Positions 24,623 through 32,782 of a stretch of DNA of 64,000 nucleotides are shown piece by piece (positions within the stretch are counted from its first letter, which is position 1; each line of letters opens with the position of its first letter). The position numbers and the translations under genes were made by a program. Source of the DNA: Actinoplanes siamensis (lineage in GTDB: Bacteria; Actinomycetota; Actinomycetes; Mycobacteriales; Micromonosporaceae). Where the stretch lies: positions 1-64,000 of the forward strand of contig NZ_BOMW01000061.1 in the NCBI RefSeq assembly GCF_016862395.1. The letters are read 5' to 3'. The notes beneath the pieces were generated by a model. It was not told where the DNA came from and searched no databases. It was given only the letters and a program-made list of their open reading frames with translations.

Positions 24623-24938
24623 CCATGATCGCAGGACGGACCGGCGTGGGGTCGCGCTGGGCGTGCTGCTGATGCGCGTGGACCAGGACCCGATCCTGTT
24701 CCGTGCCGCGACGGTTCTCACGCCCGCCACGACCGGTGCGGCCCTGGTCCTACTGACGACCGCGGCGATGTTGATCCCGGCCGCCCGCCGGATCACCCGG
24801 ACCGAAGATCTCCGCTACGAACAGGGCCGATTCTCCGGTACGGCCGGGAGGTCCGCCGCACCGATCGGCCGCCTTGGCGGGTGGGACGAAATCCAGACGT
24901 GACTATCTTGACCAAATGAAGAAACATCCCCAACCTTA
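24623..24938. other. intergenic region without a clear gene
   Basis: A plus-strand frame around 24650-24840 encodes a short hydrophobic piece (TTGAALVLLTTAAMLIPAAR) that could be the tail of a decayed ABC permease, but it has no start site or upstream homologous part. The right part should hold the mannanase promoter; a TTGACC is present at 24909, without a convincing -10. Confidence 0.3.
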
Positions 24939-24952
24939 TGGGAGCGCTCCCG
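24939..24952. promoter_or_regulatory. CebR-type operator before the mannanase gene
   Basis: TGGGAGCGCTCCCG is a one-mismatch copy of TGGGAGCGCTCCCA, the LacI-family CebR operator that controls cellulose-degrading genes in actinomycetes. It lies 40 bp before the start codon and predicts induction by cello-oligosaccharides or manno-oligosaccharides. Confidence 0.85.
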
Positions 24953-24991
24953 AACGACCCCCATCGATCCCCCAGGAAGGGGAGGCAGACC

Positions 24992-26338
24992 ATGCGAAGA
25001 GTCCTGGTCGCGCTCTGTGCCGCCCTGCTCGCCGCCGCCGGCGCCGTCCTCGCGCTAGGGAACCCGGCGTACGCGGCCACCGGCCTGCACGTCTCCGGCA
25101 CCGACATCTACGAGGCCAACGGCGCCAAGTTCGTCATGCGTGGCGTCAACCACGCGCACACCTGGTACACCAGTCAGACCAGCTCGTTCGCCGCCATCAA
25201 GGCGGCCGGCGCGAACACCGTCCGGGTCGTGCTCAGCGGCGGGCGGTGGACGGCGAACAGCGCGAGCGACGTCGCCAACGTGATCTCGCTCTGCAAGGCC
25301 AACAAGCTGATCTGCGTCCTCGAGGACCACGACACCACCGGGTACGGCGAGGACAGCGCCGCGTACACCCTGGACCAGGCGGTCAACTACTGGATCGGCC
25401 TGAAGAGTGTCCTGGTCGGCCAGGAGGACTACATCGCGATCAACATCGGCAACGAGCCGATCGGCAACACCAACCCGGCGCAGTGGACGGCCGCCACCAC
25501 CGCGGCGATCAAGAAAATGCGTGACAACGGGTTCCAGCACCTGCTGATGATCGACGCGCCGAACTGGGGCCAGGACTGGCAGCAGGTGATGCTCGCCAAC
25601 GGCCAGACCGTGCTCGACGCGGACGCCCAGCACAACACCGTGCTGTCGATCCACATGTACGCGGTCTACGCGCAGGCCTCGACCATCACCTCCTACCTGG
25701 ACACCTTCAAGTCCAAGGGCTGGCCGCTGGTGATCGGCGAGTTCGGCTGGCAGTTCGCCAGCGGCGAGGTCGACGACCAGACGATCCTGGCCGAGGCGGT
25801 CAAGCGCAACCTCGGCTACCTCGGCTGGTCCTGGTCGGGCAACACCGACCCGATCCTGGACATGGTGCTCAACTTCGACGTCAACCAGAAGACCACCTGG
25901 TACCACCGGGTCTTCGACGGCCCGAACGGCATCACCGCCACCGCGAGGCAGGCGACGATCTTCGGCGCGCAGCCCAGCACCGGCCCGTCGTCGAGCAGCC
26001 CGTCGCCGTCCACCAGTAGCAGCCCGCCTTCGCCCGGCAAGAAGTGCACGGCGGCGTACACGGTCACCGGCCAGTGGCCGGGCGGCTTCCAGGGTGAGGT
26101 CAAGGTGACCGCGGGCAGCTCCGCGATCAGCGGCTGGACGGTCACCTGGACGTACGCCAACGGCCAGACCGTCTCCAACGCCTGGGGCGCCACGGTCACC
26201 AGCAGCGGCTCCAGCATCACCGCGAAGAACGTGGGCTACAACGGCGGCCTGGGCGCCGGCGCGAGCACGTCCTTCGGTTTCCTCGGCTCCTGGACCGGCA
26301 CGAACTCCGTCCCGGCCGTGAGCTGCACCGCCGTCTGA
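24992..26338 (+). CDS. secreted GH5 beta-mannanase with CBM2
   Basis: A 448-residue exported enzyme; AGGAAGGGGAGG precedes ATG 24992. The signal peptide ends at ...GNPAYA near residue 29. The GH5 barrel (subfamily-8-like) has NHAHTWY, the acid/base Glu in IAINIGNEPIG, MIDAPNWGQDW, LSIHMYAVY and the nucleophile Glu in LVIGEFGWQF. A Ser/Pro linker (about 330-350) joins a C-terminal CBM2 module with two cysteines and surface tryptophans (QWPGGFQGEVKV, GWTVTWTY). It should hydrolyse beta-1,4-mannans in plant cell wall outside the cell. Mannanase rather than cellulase is inferred from the similarity of the catalytic blocks. Confidence 0.88.
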   Translation: MRRVLVALCAALLAAAGAVLALGNPAYAATGLHVSGTDIYEANGAKFVMRGVNHAHTWYTSQTSSFAAIKAAGANTVRVVLSGGRWTANSASDVANVISLCKANKLICVLEDHDTTGYGEDSAAYTLDQAVNYWIGLKSVLVGQEDYIAINIGNEPIGNTNPAQWTAATTAAIKKMRDNGFQHLLMIDAPNWGQDWQQVMLANGQTVLDADAQHNTVLSIHMYAVYAQASTITSYLDTFKSKGWPLVIGEFGWQFASGEVDDQTILAEAVKRNLGYLGWSWSGNTDPILDMVLNFDVNQKTTWYHRVFDGPNGITATARQATIFGAQPSTGPSSSSPSPSTSSSPPSPGKKCTAAYTVTGQWPGGFQGEVKVTAGSSAISGWTVTWTYANGQTVSNAWGATVTSSGSSITAKNVGYNGGLGAGASTSFGFLGSWTGTNSVPAVSCTAV

Positions 26339-26352
26339 TTCCCGGCACCCGC

Positions 26353-26386
26353 GGGAAGGGTCGCGCCGACACGCGCGGCCCTTCCC
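26353..26386 (+). terminator. intrinsic terminator after the mannanase gene
   Basis: GGGAAGGGTCGCGC and GCGCGGCCCTTCCC pair over 14 bp, with one G-T wobble and a 6-nt loop, 14 bp after the stop. TCCATTCTTCC follows. Confidence 0.85.
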
Positions 26387-26453
26387 TCCATTCTTCCGGC
26401 GGTACGCCGCGACCCCCAGCCCGCTCCCGGCTCCGGCCGCGCCGCCAGCTTTC

Positions 26454-26507
26454 GGCTGGGAGTCATGGTCGTCATCAAGGCCTTCGAGACAACCACGGCT
26501 CCCAGCC
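26454..26507. repeat. inverted repeat with 16-bp arms and 22-nt loop
   Basis: GGCTGGGAGTCATGGT and ACCACGGCTCCCAGCC pair at 14 of 16 positions. It lies in the otherwise gene-free 26387-26724 stretch, well past the terminator and about 220 bp before the glycosyltransferase gene. It could fold in RNA, but its role is unknown. Confidence 0.5.
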
Positions 26508-26724
26508 CGGGCTCGGGAGCGCGGCCGCGGCATCGAGCAGCGCGGGCAGCAAGAAGAGTGGCCGGCGGCTGACGGCAACCGGGAGCGGGCAGGCGTCGCG
26601 CGGACCCGGCGCTCTCCTCCACTTCAAACATAGCTCGGTACACAGGGCTTGCGGCAAGGCGCCCACAGTGCCGCAGAATTGCCCCTCACACTGTTGTGAC
26701 GTGCGGAAATGGGGGCTTGGCGAA

Positions 26725-27963
26725 GTGCGTGTGCTGTTGACCAGCTGGGGATCGCGCGGAGATGTGGAACCACTGGCGGCGCTGGCCGTGGCCATCCGGG
26801 AACAGGGCGGGGAAGCAGTGGTGTGCGCCCCGCCGGACGACGATTTCGTGACCCTGCTGGACCGGGTCGGGGTGCCGCTGGTACCGCTCGGGCCGACCGT
26901 GAAGTCGGTGGTGGCCAGGCGGGAGCCGCCCGGCGCGGCGGCCGCGTTCAAGCTGGCGCCGGAGCTGGTGGCGGCCCGGTTCGAGACGCTGGGCGCGGTG
27001 GCGCCCGGGTGCCGGGCGATCGTGGCGACCGGGCTGATGCCGGCCGGGGCCCGGGACGTGGCGGACAAGCTGGGGATCCGGTACGTGCTGGCCGCCTTCC
27101 ATCTGCTCGGGCTGCCTTCGCGGCACCTCCCGCCGGGCCGGCGGCCGGGCCCGCCGCTCACCGCGGACGAGACGGACCTGACGGGACAGTGGGCCCAGGA
27201 CGCCGAGCGGGTGAACGGGCTGTACGGCGAGGCGGTCAACCGGCACCGGGCGTTGATCGGCCTGCCGCCGGTGGGTAACGTCCGCGACTACGTGTTCACC
27301 GACCGGCCGTGGCTGGCCGCGGACCCCGTGCTCTGCCCGTGGCAGCCGGGCCGCACCGAGCTCGACGTGGTGCAGACCGGGGCGTGGATCCTGCCGGACG
27401 ACCGGCCGCTGCCCGCGGACCTGCTGGCGTTCCTGGACGCCGGCCAGCCTCCGGTGTACGTCGGTTTCGGCAGCATGGCGGCGTATGTCTCGAAGGACAT
27501 CGCGCAGGTCGCCATCGAGGCGGTGCGTGCCCAGGGCCGGCGCATCGTACTGGCGCGCGGGTGGGCCGGGCTGGCCGCGACCGACGACGCGGCCGACTGC
27601 TTCGTCGTCGGCGAGGTGAACCAGCAGGAGCTGTTCCGCCGGGTGGCCGCGATCGTGCACCACGGCGGCGCGGGCACCACCACGACGGCGTCCCGGTCCG
27701 GCACGCCGCAGGTGATCGTCCCGCAGATCGCCGACCAGCCGCACTGGGCCGCCCGGATCGCCGAGCTGGGCGTCGGCGTCGCCCACGACGGTCCGGTGCC
27801 GACCGTGGCGTCGCTGTCGCACGCGCTGGGCACGGCGCTGGGCACGGCCACCGCGGTCCGGGCCCGGGAGATGGCCGGGACGATCCGCGGCGACGGCGCG
27901 GCCGTGGCCGCGGGACTGCTGCTGGAGGTGGCCCGCGAGAACACGGGCCACCCGTCCCGCTAG
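26725..27963 (+). CDS. GT1-family glycosyltransferase (MGT/vancomycin type)
   Basis: A 412-residue soluble GT-B enzyme from GTG 26725. The N-terminal acceptor domain begins VRVLLTSWGSRGDVEPL, and the donor domain has YVGFGSM and the signature IVHHGGAGTTTTASRSGTPQ plus QIADQPHWAARIAELGVG, which bind the nucleotide-sugar. This branch glycosylates natural products, sterols or lipids. No biosynthetic cluster surrounds it, so the acceptor is unknown; it may act on foreign metabolites. Its stop and that of the opposing gene at 27960 share a CTAG palindrome, with no terminator between. Confidence 0.85.
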   Translation: MRVLLTSWGSRGDVEPLAALAVAIREQGGEAVVCAPPDDDFVTLLDRVGVPLVPLGPTVKSVVARREPPGAAAAFKLAPELVAARFETLGAVAPGCRAIVATGLMPAGARDVADKLGIRYVLAAFHLLGLPSRHLPPGRRPGPPLTADETDLTGQWAQDAERVNGLYGEAVNRHRALIGLPPVGNVRDYVFTDRPWLAADPVLCPWQPGRTELDVVQTGAWILPDDRPLPADLLAFLDAGQPPVYVGFGSMAAYVSKDIAQVAIEAVRAQGRRIVLARGWAGLAATDDAADCFVVGEVNQQELFRRVAAIVHHGGAGTTTTASRSGTPQVIVPQIADQPHWAARIAELGVGVAHDGPVPTVASLSHALGTALGTATAVRAREMAGTIRGDGAAVAAGLLLEVARENTGHPSR

Positions 27964-29102
27964 CAGCCGTTGCGGGCCGCGGAGACCGCGACGTCGTCGT
28001 ACCAGAGGGTGTCCGCGCCGTCGCCGTAGCTCTCCCAGCCCAGCTTGAGGTCGGTGAGCGCCGGCCGCCACGTCTTGTTCAGCCACTGGCTGTCGATGTC
28101 GTGCGTCGGTGTGCCGTCCTCAATCAGGCCGGGCACCGAGGCGCCGTTCAACCAGGTCTCGATGGTGCCGTTGGCGCCGTCCACCTTGAACTCGACGCAG
28201 TTCCAGGTGTTCACCGGCAGTGGCCTGGACAGCGCCACCCCGGCTGGGCTCTGCTCGGGCAGCGTGGCGTCGTCCGAGGCCCGGTTGAACTGCAGCGCAC
28301 CGTTCTGCCCGCCGAACCGCAGGTCCCGGCCGCCGTCGTTGGCGTCGGCCAGGGCCACCGCGGTGACGTGCGCGGCGGGCAGGGCGGTCGTGTGCCGCAC
28401 CCAGTAGCGGACGTACCACGCCTTCGACACCGCGCCGACCAGCGAGGTGTTACGGGCGAACACGTGGTTGCAGTAGCCGGCCGCCCCGTTGATCCGCAGC
28501 GAGGTGGTGCCGCTGTGGGCGACGGTCCGGTCGATCGCGGCGGTGCCCGCTCCGGAGCAGTCCGGGCTGGTCACCGTCCACGCCCCGGTGGGGACGGTGC
28601 CGGTCTGCGTCTCGAAGCCGTCACCGCCGGGCGTCGGCGGCGGCGTGCTGACCGACGGGCTGGGCGAGGGCGACGACGCGGACGGGGACGGGGACGGGGT
28701 CACGTCGTCCCCGCAGGCCACGTTGTTGAAGCGGAACGCGGTCGGCGCCGGGTTGGTCCCCGAGTACGTCCCCTGGAAGCCGAAACTCGCCGACGCCCCG
28801 GTGCCCAGGGCGCCGTTCCACCCGACGTTCGCGGCGGTGGCGGTGGCGCCCGACTGGGTCACTGTCGCGTTCCAGGCCGAGGTGACCTGTTGGTTGCCGG
28901 AGAACGTCCAGCCCAGCGTCCAGGACGAGACAGCCGCGCCGAGGTTGGTGACCTTGACGTCGGCGGTGAAGCCGGTGTTCCAGCTGTTCGCGGTCCACGT
29001 GACGGCGCAGGTGGCGGCCGCCGCCCGGGCCGGCCCCAGCGCCGCGACACCCAGGGCGGCCCCGGTCAGGGCGACCACGGAGAGCACTGGTAGGCGCCTC
29101 AT
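27960..29102 (-). CDS. secreted CBM2 protein with Cip1-like C-terminal domain
   Basis: A 380-residue exported protein, coupled to the cellulase gene upstream (ATGA overlap). The signal peptide ends at ...GPARAAA. A CBM2 module follows (SWNTGFTADVKV, SSWTLGWTF, NVGWNGALGTG), then a Pro/Ser linker (about 140-165). The C-terminal 210 residues resemble fungal Cip1: a jelly roll with SPDCSGAGTAAIDRTVAHSG, GYCNHVFARN, RDLRFGGQNG and DTLWYDDVAVS. Cip1-type proteins are induced with cellulases and bind or cleave acidic wall polysaccharides; some relatives are lyases. Activity here is not proven by sequence. Confidence 0.8.
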   Translation of the reverse strand: MRRLPVLSVVALTGAALGVAALGPARAAAATCAVTWTANSWNTGFTADVKVTNLGAAVSSWTLGWTFSGNQQVTSAWNATVTQSGATATAANVGWNGALGTGASASFGFQGTYSGTNPAPTAFRFNNVACGDDVTPSPSPSASSPSPSPSVSTPPPTPGGDGFETQTGTVPTGAWTVTSPDCSGAGTAAIDRTVAHSGTTSLRINGAAGYCNHVFARNTSLVGAVSKAWYVRYWVRHTTALPAAHVTAVALADANDGGRDLRFGGQNGALQFNRASDDATLPEQSPAGVALSRPLPVNTWNCVEFKVDGANGTIETWLNGASVPGLIEDGTPTHDIDSQWLNKTWRPALTDLKLGWESYGDGADTLWYDDVAVSAARNGC

Positions 29103-30688
29103 GAGCACGCCGCCCCGTTGAGCTTCACGGTGGCCGGGGCGCTGGCCGTGCCGTTGGCGGTGAAGCCGACGGTGACCGAGGCGCCCGCCGCGAGCGACGG
29201 CGTGTGGCCGGGCGCGGCCGCCGTGACCGTCGTGCCGGACTGGGTGACCGTCGCGTTCCAGCCGCTGCCCAGCGTCACGCCGGACGGCCAGGTCCAGGTC
29301 ACCTTCCACGGGTTGATCGCGCCGCCGCCGGTGTTCTGCACCTTGAGCTGGCCCTGGAAGCCGCCCTGCCAGGCGTTGTCCTGGGTGTAGGTGGCCTTGC
29401 AGGCGCCGGTGGCCGGCGCGCTGCCCGAGGTGGACGGCGACGGCGAGGAGGTGCCGCCACCACCGCTGGGCGGGATCAGGTACGGCTGCAGGATCGCCTG
29501 CTTGGCCTGGTTCACCGTGGTCCAGTCGTCGTTCGCGATGCCGCCGGTGTCACCCGAGTTCGGGTTCCACGACCAGTACGTGAACGACATCCCGTTCACA
29601 CCGGTCCCGGTGTACGCCATCAGGCTCTGCAGCCACACCTTGTCGATGTCGGTGGCCAGCGTGGTGCCGAACTCACCGATCATGATCGGCGCGAGGTTCT
29701 GCTTGTACAGGTAGCCCCAGTACTTGTCCCAGATCGCCGGCAGGTTCGCCGGGTACGACGGGTCGTCGAACCAGGCCTGGCGGTAGACCGAGGTGGCGTA
29801 CTCGTGCGGTGAGTAGACCAGCCGGTTCGCCACGTTGAGCCGTACCGGGAACTCCCCCGCCTTGGACAGGTTCCCGCCCCACCAGCCGCAGTCCTCGTCG
29901 TTGCCGGTGTCGTTGTCCCAGACGTTGGAGAGGCCGCCGCTCGGGCAGCTCACGCCCTCCACGAAGATCAGCCAGTTGGGCTGGACCGCGAGGATCGCGT
30001 TGCCGGCCCGCTCGGCCGCCAGCCGCCAGTCGCGGGCGGTGTCCCCGCAGCCCCAGCAGGCCCCGGTGGCGGCCGGGTTGGTGCCCTCCGCGTGCGGCTC
30101 GTTGTGCAGGTCGGCGCCGATCACCGTGGTGTTGCCGGCATAGTGCTGGGCGAGCGCTTTCCAGTCCGAGATCCAGGTGCTTTCCGGTACGGCGGAGGTG
30201 TACCACAGCGCGGTCTGTCCCGCCGATGTCGGCCGGTGCCGGTCCAGGATGATCCGCATGCCCTTGTCGCCGGCGTACGCGACGACCTTGTCCAGGATCT
30301 GCAGCGGGGAGAGTCCGACCAGGTCCGGGTTGACGAAGTCGTTGATGCCGGTGGCGGTGGCGCCCGGCTTGAGCGCGTCGTCGGAGAACGGGATCCGCAG
30401 CGTGTTGTACCCGAGCGAGGCCATCGTGTCGAGCTGGCCGCGCCACGGGTTGCTGGCCCACAGGCCGTGGAACGTCTTGTTGTCGGTCTCCATGCCGAAC
30501 CAGTTGATGCCGGTCAGCCGGACGGTGGCGCCCGTGCTGTCCACGATCTTGTTGCCGCTGGTGTGCAGGTAACCGACCCCGGTCCCGCCGCCGGCGGCGG
30601 CCGCCGGCTGGGCCGTGACGACGGCGGTCGCGGTGACCGCCGCGGCGGCCAGCGCGGTGAGGCCGGCCAGCCACTTTCGGTGTTGCAT
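29099..30688 (-). CDS. secreted GH5 endoglucanase with CBM2
   Basis: A 529-residue cellulase. GAAGGAG lies before ATG 30688, and the signal peptide ends near residue 32 (TAQPAAAA). The GH5 (subfamily-1-like) barrel shows TGINWFGMET, the acid/base Glu in GADLHNEPHAEG, YSPHEYATSV and the nucleophile Glu in IMIGEFGTTL. A Gly/Ser/Pro linker and a C-terminal CBM2 (NAWQGGFQGQLKV, NPWKVTWTW) complete it. It would cut beta-1,4-glucan outside the cell. A CebR-type operator lies 45 bp upstream, and the Cip1-like gene follows in the same unit, giving a cellulose-inducible pair. Confidence 0.92.
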   Translation of the reverse strand: MQHRKWLAGLTALAAAAVTATAVVTAQPAAAAGGGTGVGYLHTSGNKIVDSTGATVRLTGINWFGMETDNKTFHGLWASNPWRGQLDTMASLGYNTLRIPFSDDALKPGATATGINDFVNPDLVGLSPLQILDKVVAYAGDKGMRIILDRHRPTSAGQTALWYTSAVPESTWISDWKALAQHYAGNTTVIGADLHNEPHAEGTNPAATGACWGCGDTARDWRLAAERAGNAILAVQPNWLIFVEGVSCPSGGLSNVWDNDTGNDEDCGWWGGNLSKAGEFPVRLNVANRLVYSPHEYATSVYRQAWFDDPSYPANLPAIWDKYWGYLYKQNLAPIMIGEFGTTLATDIDKVWLQSLMAYTGTGVNGMSFTYWSWNPNSGDTGGIANDDWTTVNQAKQAILQPYLIPPSGGGGTSSPSPSTSGSAPATGACKATYTQDNAWQGGFQGQLKVQNTGGGAINPWKVTWTWPSGVTLGSGWNATVTQSGTTVTAAAPGHTPSLAAGASVTVGFTANGTASAPATVKLNGAACS

Positions 30689-30732
30689 GGGAGCTCCTTC
30701 GAGAACGGAAGGCGTGAAACATCATGTTGACA

Positions 30733-30746
30733 TGGGAGCGCTCCCA
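30733..30746. promoter_or_regulatory. perfect CebR-type operator before the cellulase operon
   Basis: TGGGAGCGCTCCCA, the exact CebR consensus, lies 45 bp upstream of the cellulase start. On the minus strand TTGCTG and CATGAT flank it as a weak -35/-10 pair 18 bp apart, so a bound repressor would cover the promoter. Confidence 0.9.
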
Positions 30747-30805
30747 GCAACAACGTCCATCGATGTTTTCTCCCGCCCCCGCCCCGCGCGCCACTACACC
30801 TAAGG

Positions 30806-30824
30806 CATCCTAGGAAGACAGGAT
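30806..30824. promoter_or_regulatory. CATCCTAGGA-type intergenic motif, copy 3
   Basis: CATCCTAGGAAGACAGGAT shares the first ten bases with the copies at 2241 and 10511 and diverges in the second half. It lies 118 bp upstream of the cellulase start and points into a gene-free region. Confidence 0.4.
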
Positions 30825-31193
30825 GAAAGTCTCGGCCTGAGGCCGTACCGGGCAGCGGCCTCCAGCCGCCGGCACGGCGTGGCGGGCTGGGAGCCACGGG
30901 CGCGTCAGCTCCCCTGACGCACCTTCCAGCGGCCGCCCGGACCCGCGCCGCGGGGCGCCGTGGGTGGCCAGCGCGATTCCCGCCTCGGGCACACCGTCGC
31001 GGTGACCCTGCTCGATCTCGGCCGCTTGGCCAGCCGGTTCCGGGGTACGGGGAGAGGGGCGGCGGGGCCGGGAGGGGCCCGCTTGCTACTCGGTGATCAC
31101 CACGCCGGGTAGGCTCCAGCATCGACGGCCGAGTCACCGACGGCGCGGGGGCGCCGATCACCAGGCCGTCGTGGAAAGCGGAGGGCAAGTCAG
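30825..31193. other. intergenic region without a clear gene
   Basis: No gene is supported. A small hairpin GCGTCA-GCTCCCC-TGACGC lies at about 30903-30921. The last part carries GGAGGG before the gene at 31194. Confidence 0.35.
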
Positions 31194-31718
31194 ATGGACC
31201 TGCACGGGACCGAGTCCGAGTCCGAGGGCATGGGGGCGGCGCCTTCGGTGGCCCGGCTGTTGCTGGAGCTGCGCGGACGCGCCAGGGTCGACGTCAAGCC
31301 GGCCGGCCGCAGCATCCAGATCCGCCCGCAGGGCGCCCGCAACGTGGCGGTGCACATCCACCCCGGCGGCGTCGACATCGCGGTGGCCCGCAACCAGGCC
31401 GACGAGGTGGCCGCCACGATCTTCGGCGCGACGGTGAAGGACCCCGACGACCCGATCCCGTTCGTCTCGGTCGAAAGCCATCTGATCGACGCCAACTATG
31501 ACGCCATCCTGACCGCCGCCGTGCAGGCCGTCGAGCTGCGCCGGTCCGGCCCGCCGAAGACCCCGCGCGCCGCCGCGACGCCGCGGGCCGCCGGCTCCCG
31601 GTCCGCCGCCGCGCCGAAGGCGACCCGGCCGGCGACCCGGCCGGACCGGCCGATCTGTCCCCGCTGCAAGCAGTACGAGTTGCTGGCCAGCGGCGAGTGC
31701 CCGTCCGGCTACTGCTGA
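31194..31718 (+). CDS. hypothetical protein with C-terminal zinc-ribbon-like motif
   Basis: A 174-residue protein I do not recognise. Residues about 15-110 form a compact alpha/beta-like domain (RARVDVKPAGRSIQIRPQG, VAVHIHPGGVDIAVARNQ). Then comes an Ala/Pro/Arg/Lys-rich basic linker (about 118-152), and the last 22 residues hold CPRCKQYELLASGECPSGYC, four cysteines spaced like a small zinc knuckle. The basic linker and zinc motif suggest nucleic-acid contact, but this is inference. GGAGGG stands nine bases before the ATG. Confidence 0.65.
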   Translation: MDLHGTESESEGMGAAPSVARLLLELRGRARVDVKPAGRSIQIRPQGARNVAVHIHPGGVDIAVARNQADEVAATIFGATVKDPDDPIPFVSVESHLIDANYDAILTAAVQAVELRRSGPPKTPRAAATPRAAGSRSAAAPKATRPATRPDRPICPRCKQYELLASGECPSGYC

Positions 31719-31940
31719 TCCGGCCCAGGTGGCGCGCGTCGTCGATGCGCGTGCGGTAGCGGGCGACGGCTCCGGCGATCCGGCCGGAGCACACCCGTCA
31801 TACGTGCCAGGAGACCACGGTTCGGTGCGCAGTCCGGTCAGCGTCGTCCCGGGCGGCATCCCGTACGGCACCGGCTCGGTGTCCGGGCCGGTGCGCAAAC
31901 GTGCCCCGGCCGCTCTGCCGGATCAGGCCGGCGTCGGGGC

Positions 31941-32105
31941 ATGACCGCAGATCTTTCTACCGCCGAGTCGTTCTTGCAGGCCGAAGGCCTGGTCTTGGAA
32001 CGCCGCGTGCTCGCCGCGCTGTTCCCGGACACCGGCGCGGGCAGATGGTGGAGGTGCTGCGCGGCTACCGCAACGCCGGCGGCTGGCCCGGTCACCTGGG
32101 AGCCG
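31941..32105 (+). pseudogene. frameshifted remnant of a terpene-cyclase-repeat-like protein
   Basis: From ATG 31941, 34 residues (ESFLQAEGLVLERRVLAALF) are followed, after a frame change near 32035-32045, by MVEVLRGYRNAGGW. Together these blocks match the beginning of actinobacterial proteins with squalene-cyclase/prenyltransferase-type repeats (LERR.FA..F...V..ALRGYRN.DGGFG). Sequence downstream no longer matches, so the gene is both frameshifted and truncated. Confidence rests on the two blocks being in the right order and spacing. Confidence 0.45.
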
Positions 32106-32186
32106 CCGAGCGCGGGGGCGCGGCTGGAGCGGCGGGGTACGGGACGGTGCAGGCGGTGCGGAGGCTCACCTCGTACCTGACCGCGG

Positions 32187-32702
32187 CTAGATCCAGACCG
32201 GTGCCAGCGGTGGCGTCCCGGTCCGCGGCCCCGCGGGGGACGGGGCCGCGGGGCACCAGTACCAGCGCGGCGTCCGATCGCCTCGGGGCAGCTCGAGGAG
32301 GACGGCGTGCTGATAGTGGAACGGTTCCAGTGAGAACGCGTGCAGCTTGTCCAGATCGTGCTGGACCGCCTCGGGATCGGCGCCTTCCCGTTTCACCTCG
32401 ACGACGAGCACGTTGTCGGCCGGTCGGGACCTCCCGCGGCGGTGGATTATCAGGTCGGGATAGACGACCTGCGTGCCCCCGGGCAGAGTCAGCCTCTTGG
32501 CCAGCCAGTCCTTCTCGTTCCGGGTCCACCTGTTGTATTCCACGTCGACCGCCAGCGACGGCAGCTGCGTCCGCACCCACGAGGCCAGATGCCCGGCGAT
32601 GTGGAACACCACGGAGCGCTCGTGCGCTCCCTCGGTGAACAGCTGGCGCTGGTCGTCGAAGACCTGCCGGACGGCTGCGCGCAGGGCGGCCTCGACAGAC
32701 AT
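32187..32702 (-). CDS. PD-(D/E)XK nuclease-like hypothetical protein
   Basis: A 171-residue soluble protein. The core YPDLIIHRRG...NVLVVEVKRE fits the PD-(D/E)XK fold: an Asp on one strand and Glu-x-Lys on the next. An upstream helical part includes ERSVVFHIAGHLASWVRTQL and DVEYNRW, as in several restriction-like endonuclease proteins of unknown role. No methyltransferase or other restriction partner is adjacent. ATG 32702 is chosen; the open frame extends further to 32786 without a better site. Whether it is a nuclease is not established. Confidence 0.6.
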   Translation of the reverse strand: MSVEAALRAAVRQVFDDQRQLFTEGAHERSVVFHIAGHLASWVRTQLPSLAVDVEYNRWTRNEKDWLAKRLTLPGGTQVVYPDLIIHRRGRSRPADNVLVVEVKREGADPEAVQHDLDKLHAFSLEPFHYQHAVLLELPRGDRTPRWYWCPAAPSPAGPRTGTPPLAPVWI

Positions 32703-32782
32703 GCGGCTCACGACGTGCACGCCGTCGACTGTATGACTCGATGAGTCCGCGCAGCCGGCGGGCCCGCCGGCTGCGCGGAAGG

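Noticed and set aside
24650..24902. Plus-strand hydrophobic frame resembling the end of an ABC permease
   Set aside because: It lacks an upstream part and start site and overlaps the HD gene's promoter region. The evidence is too thin for a pseudogene call.
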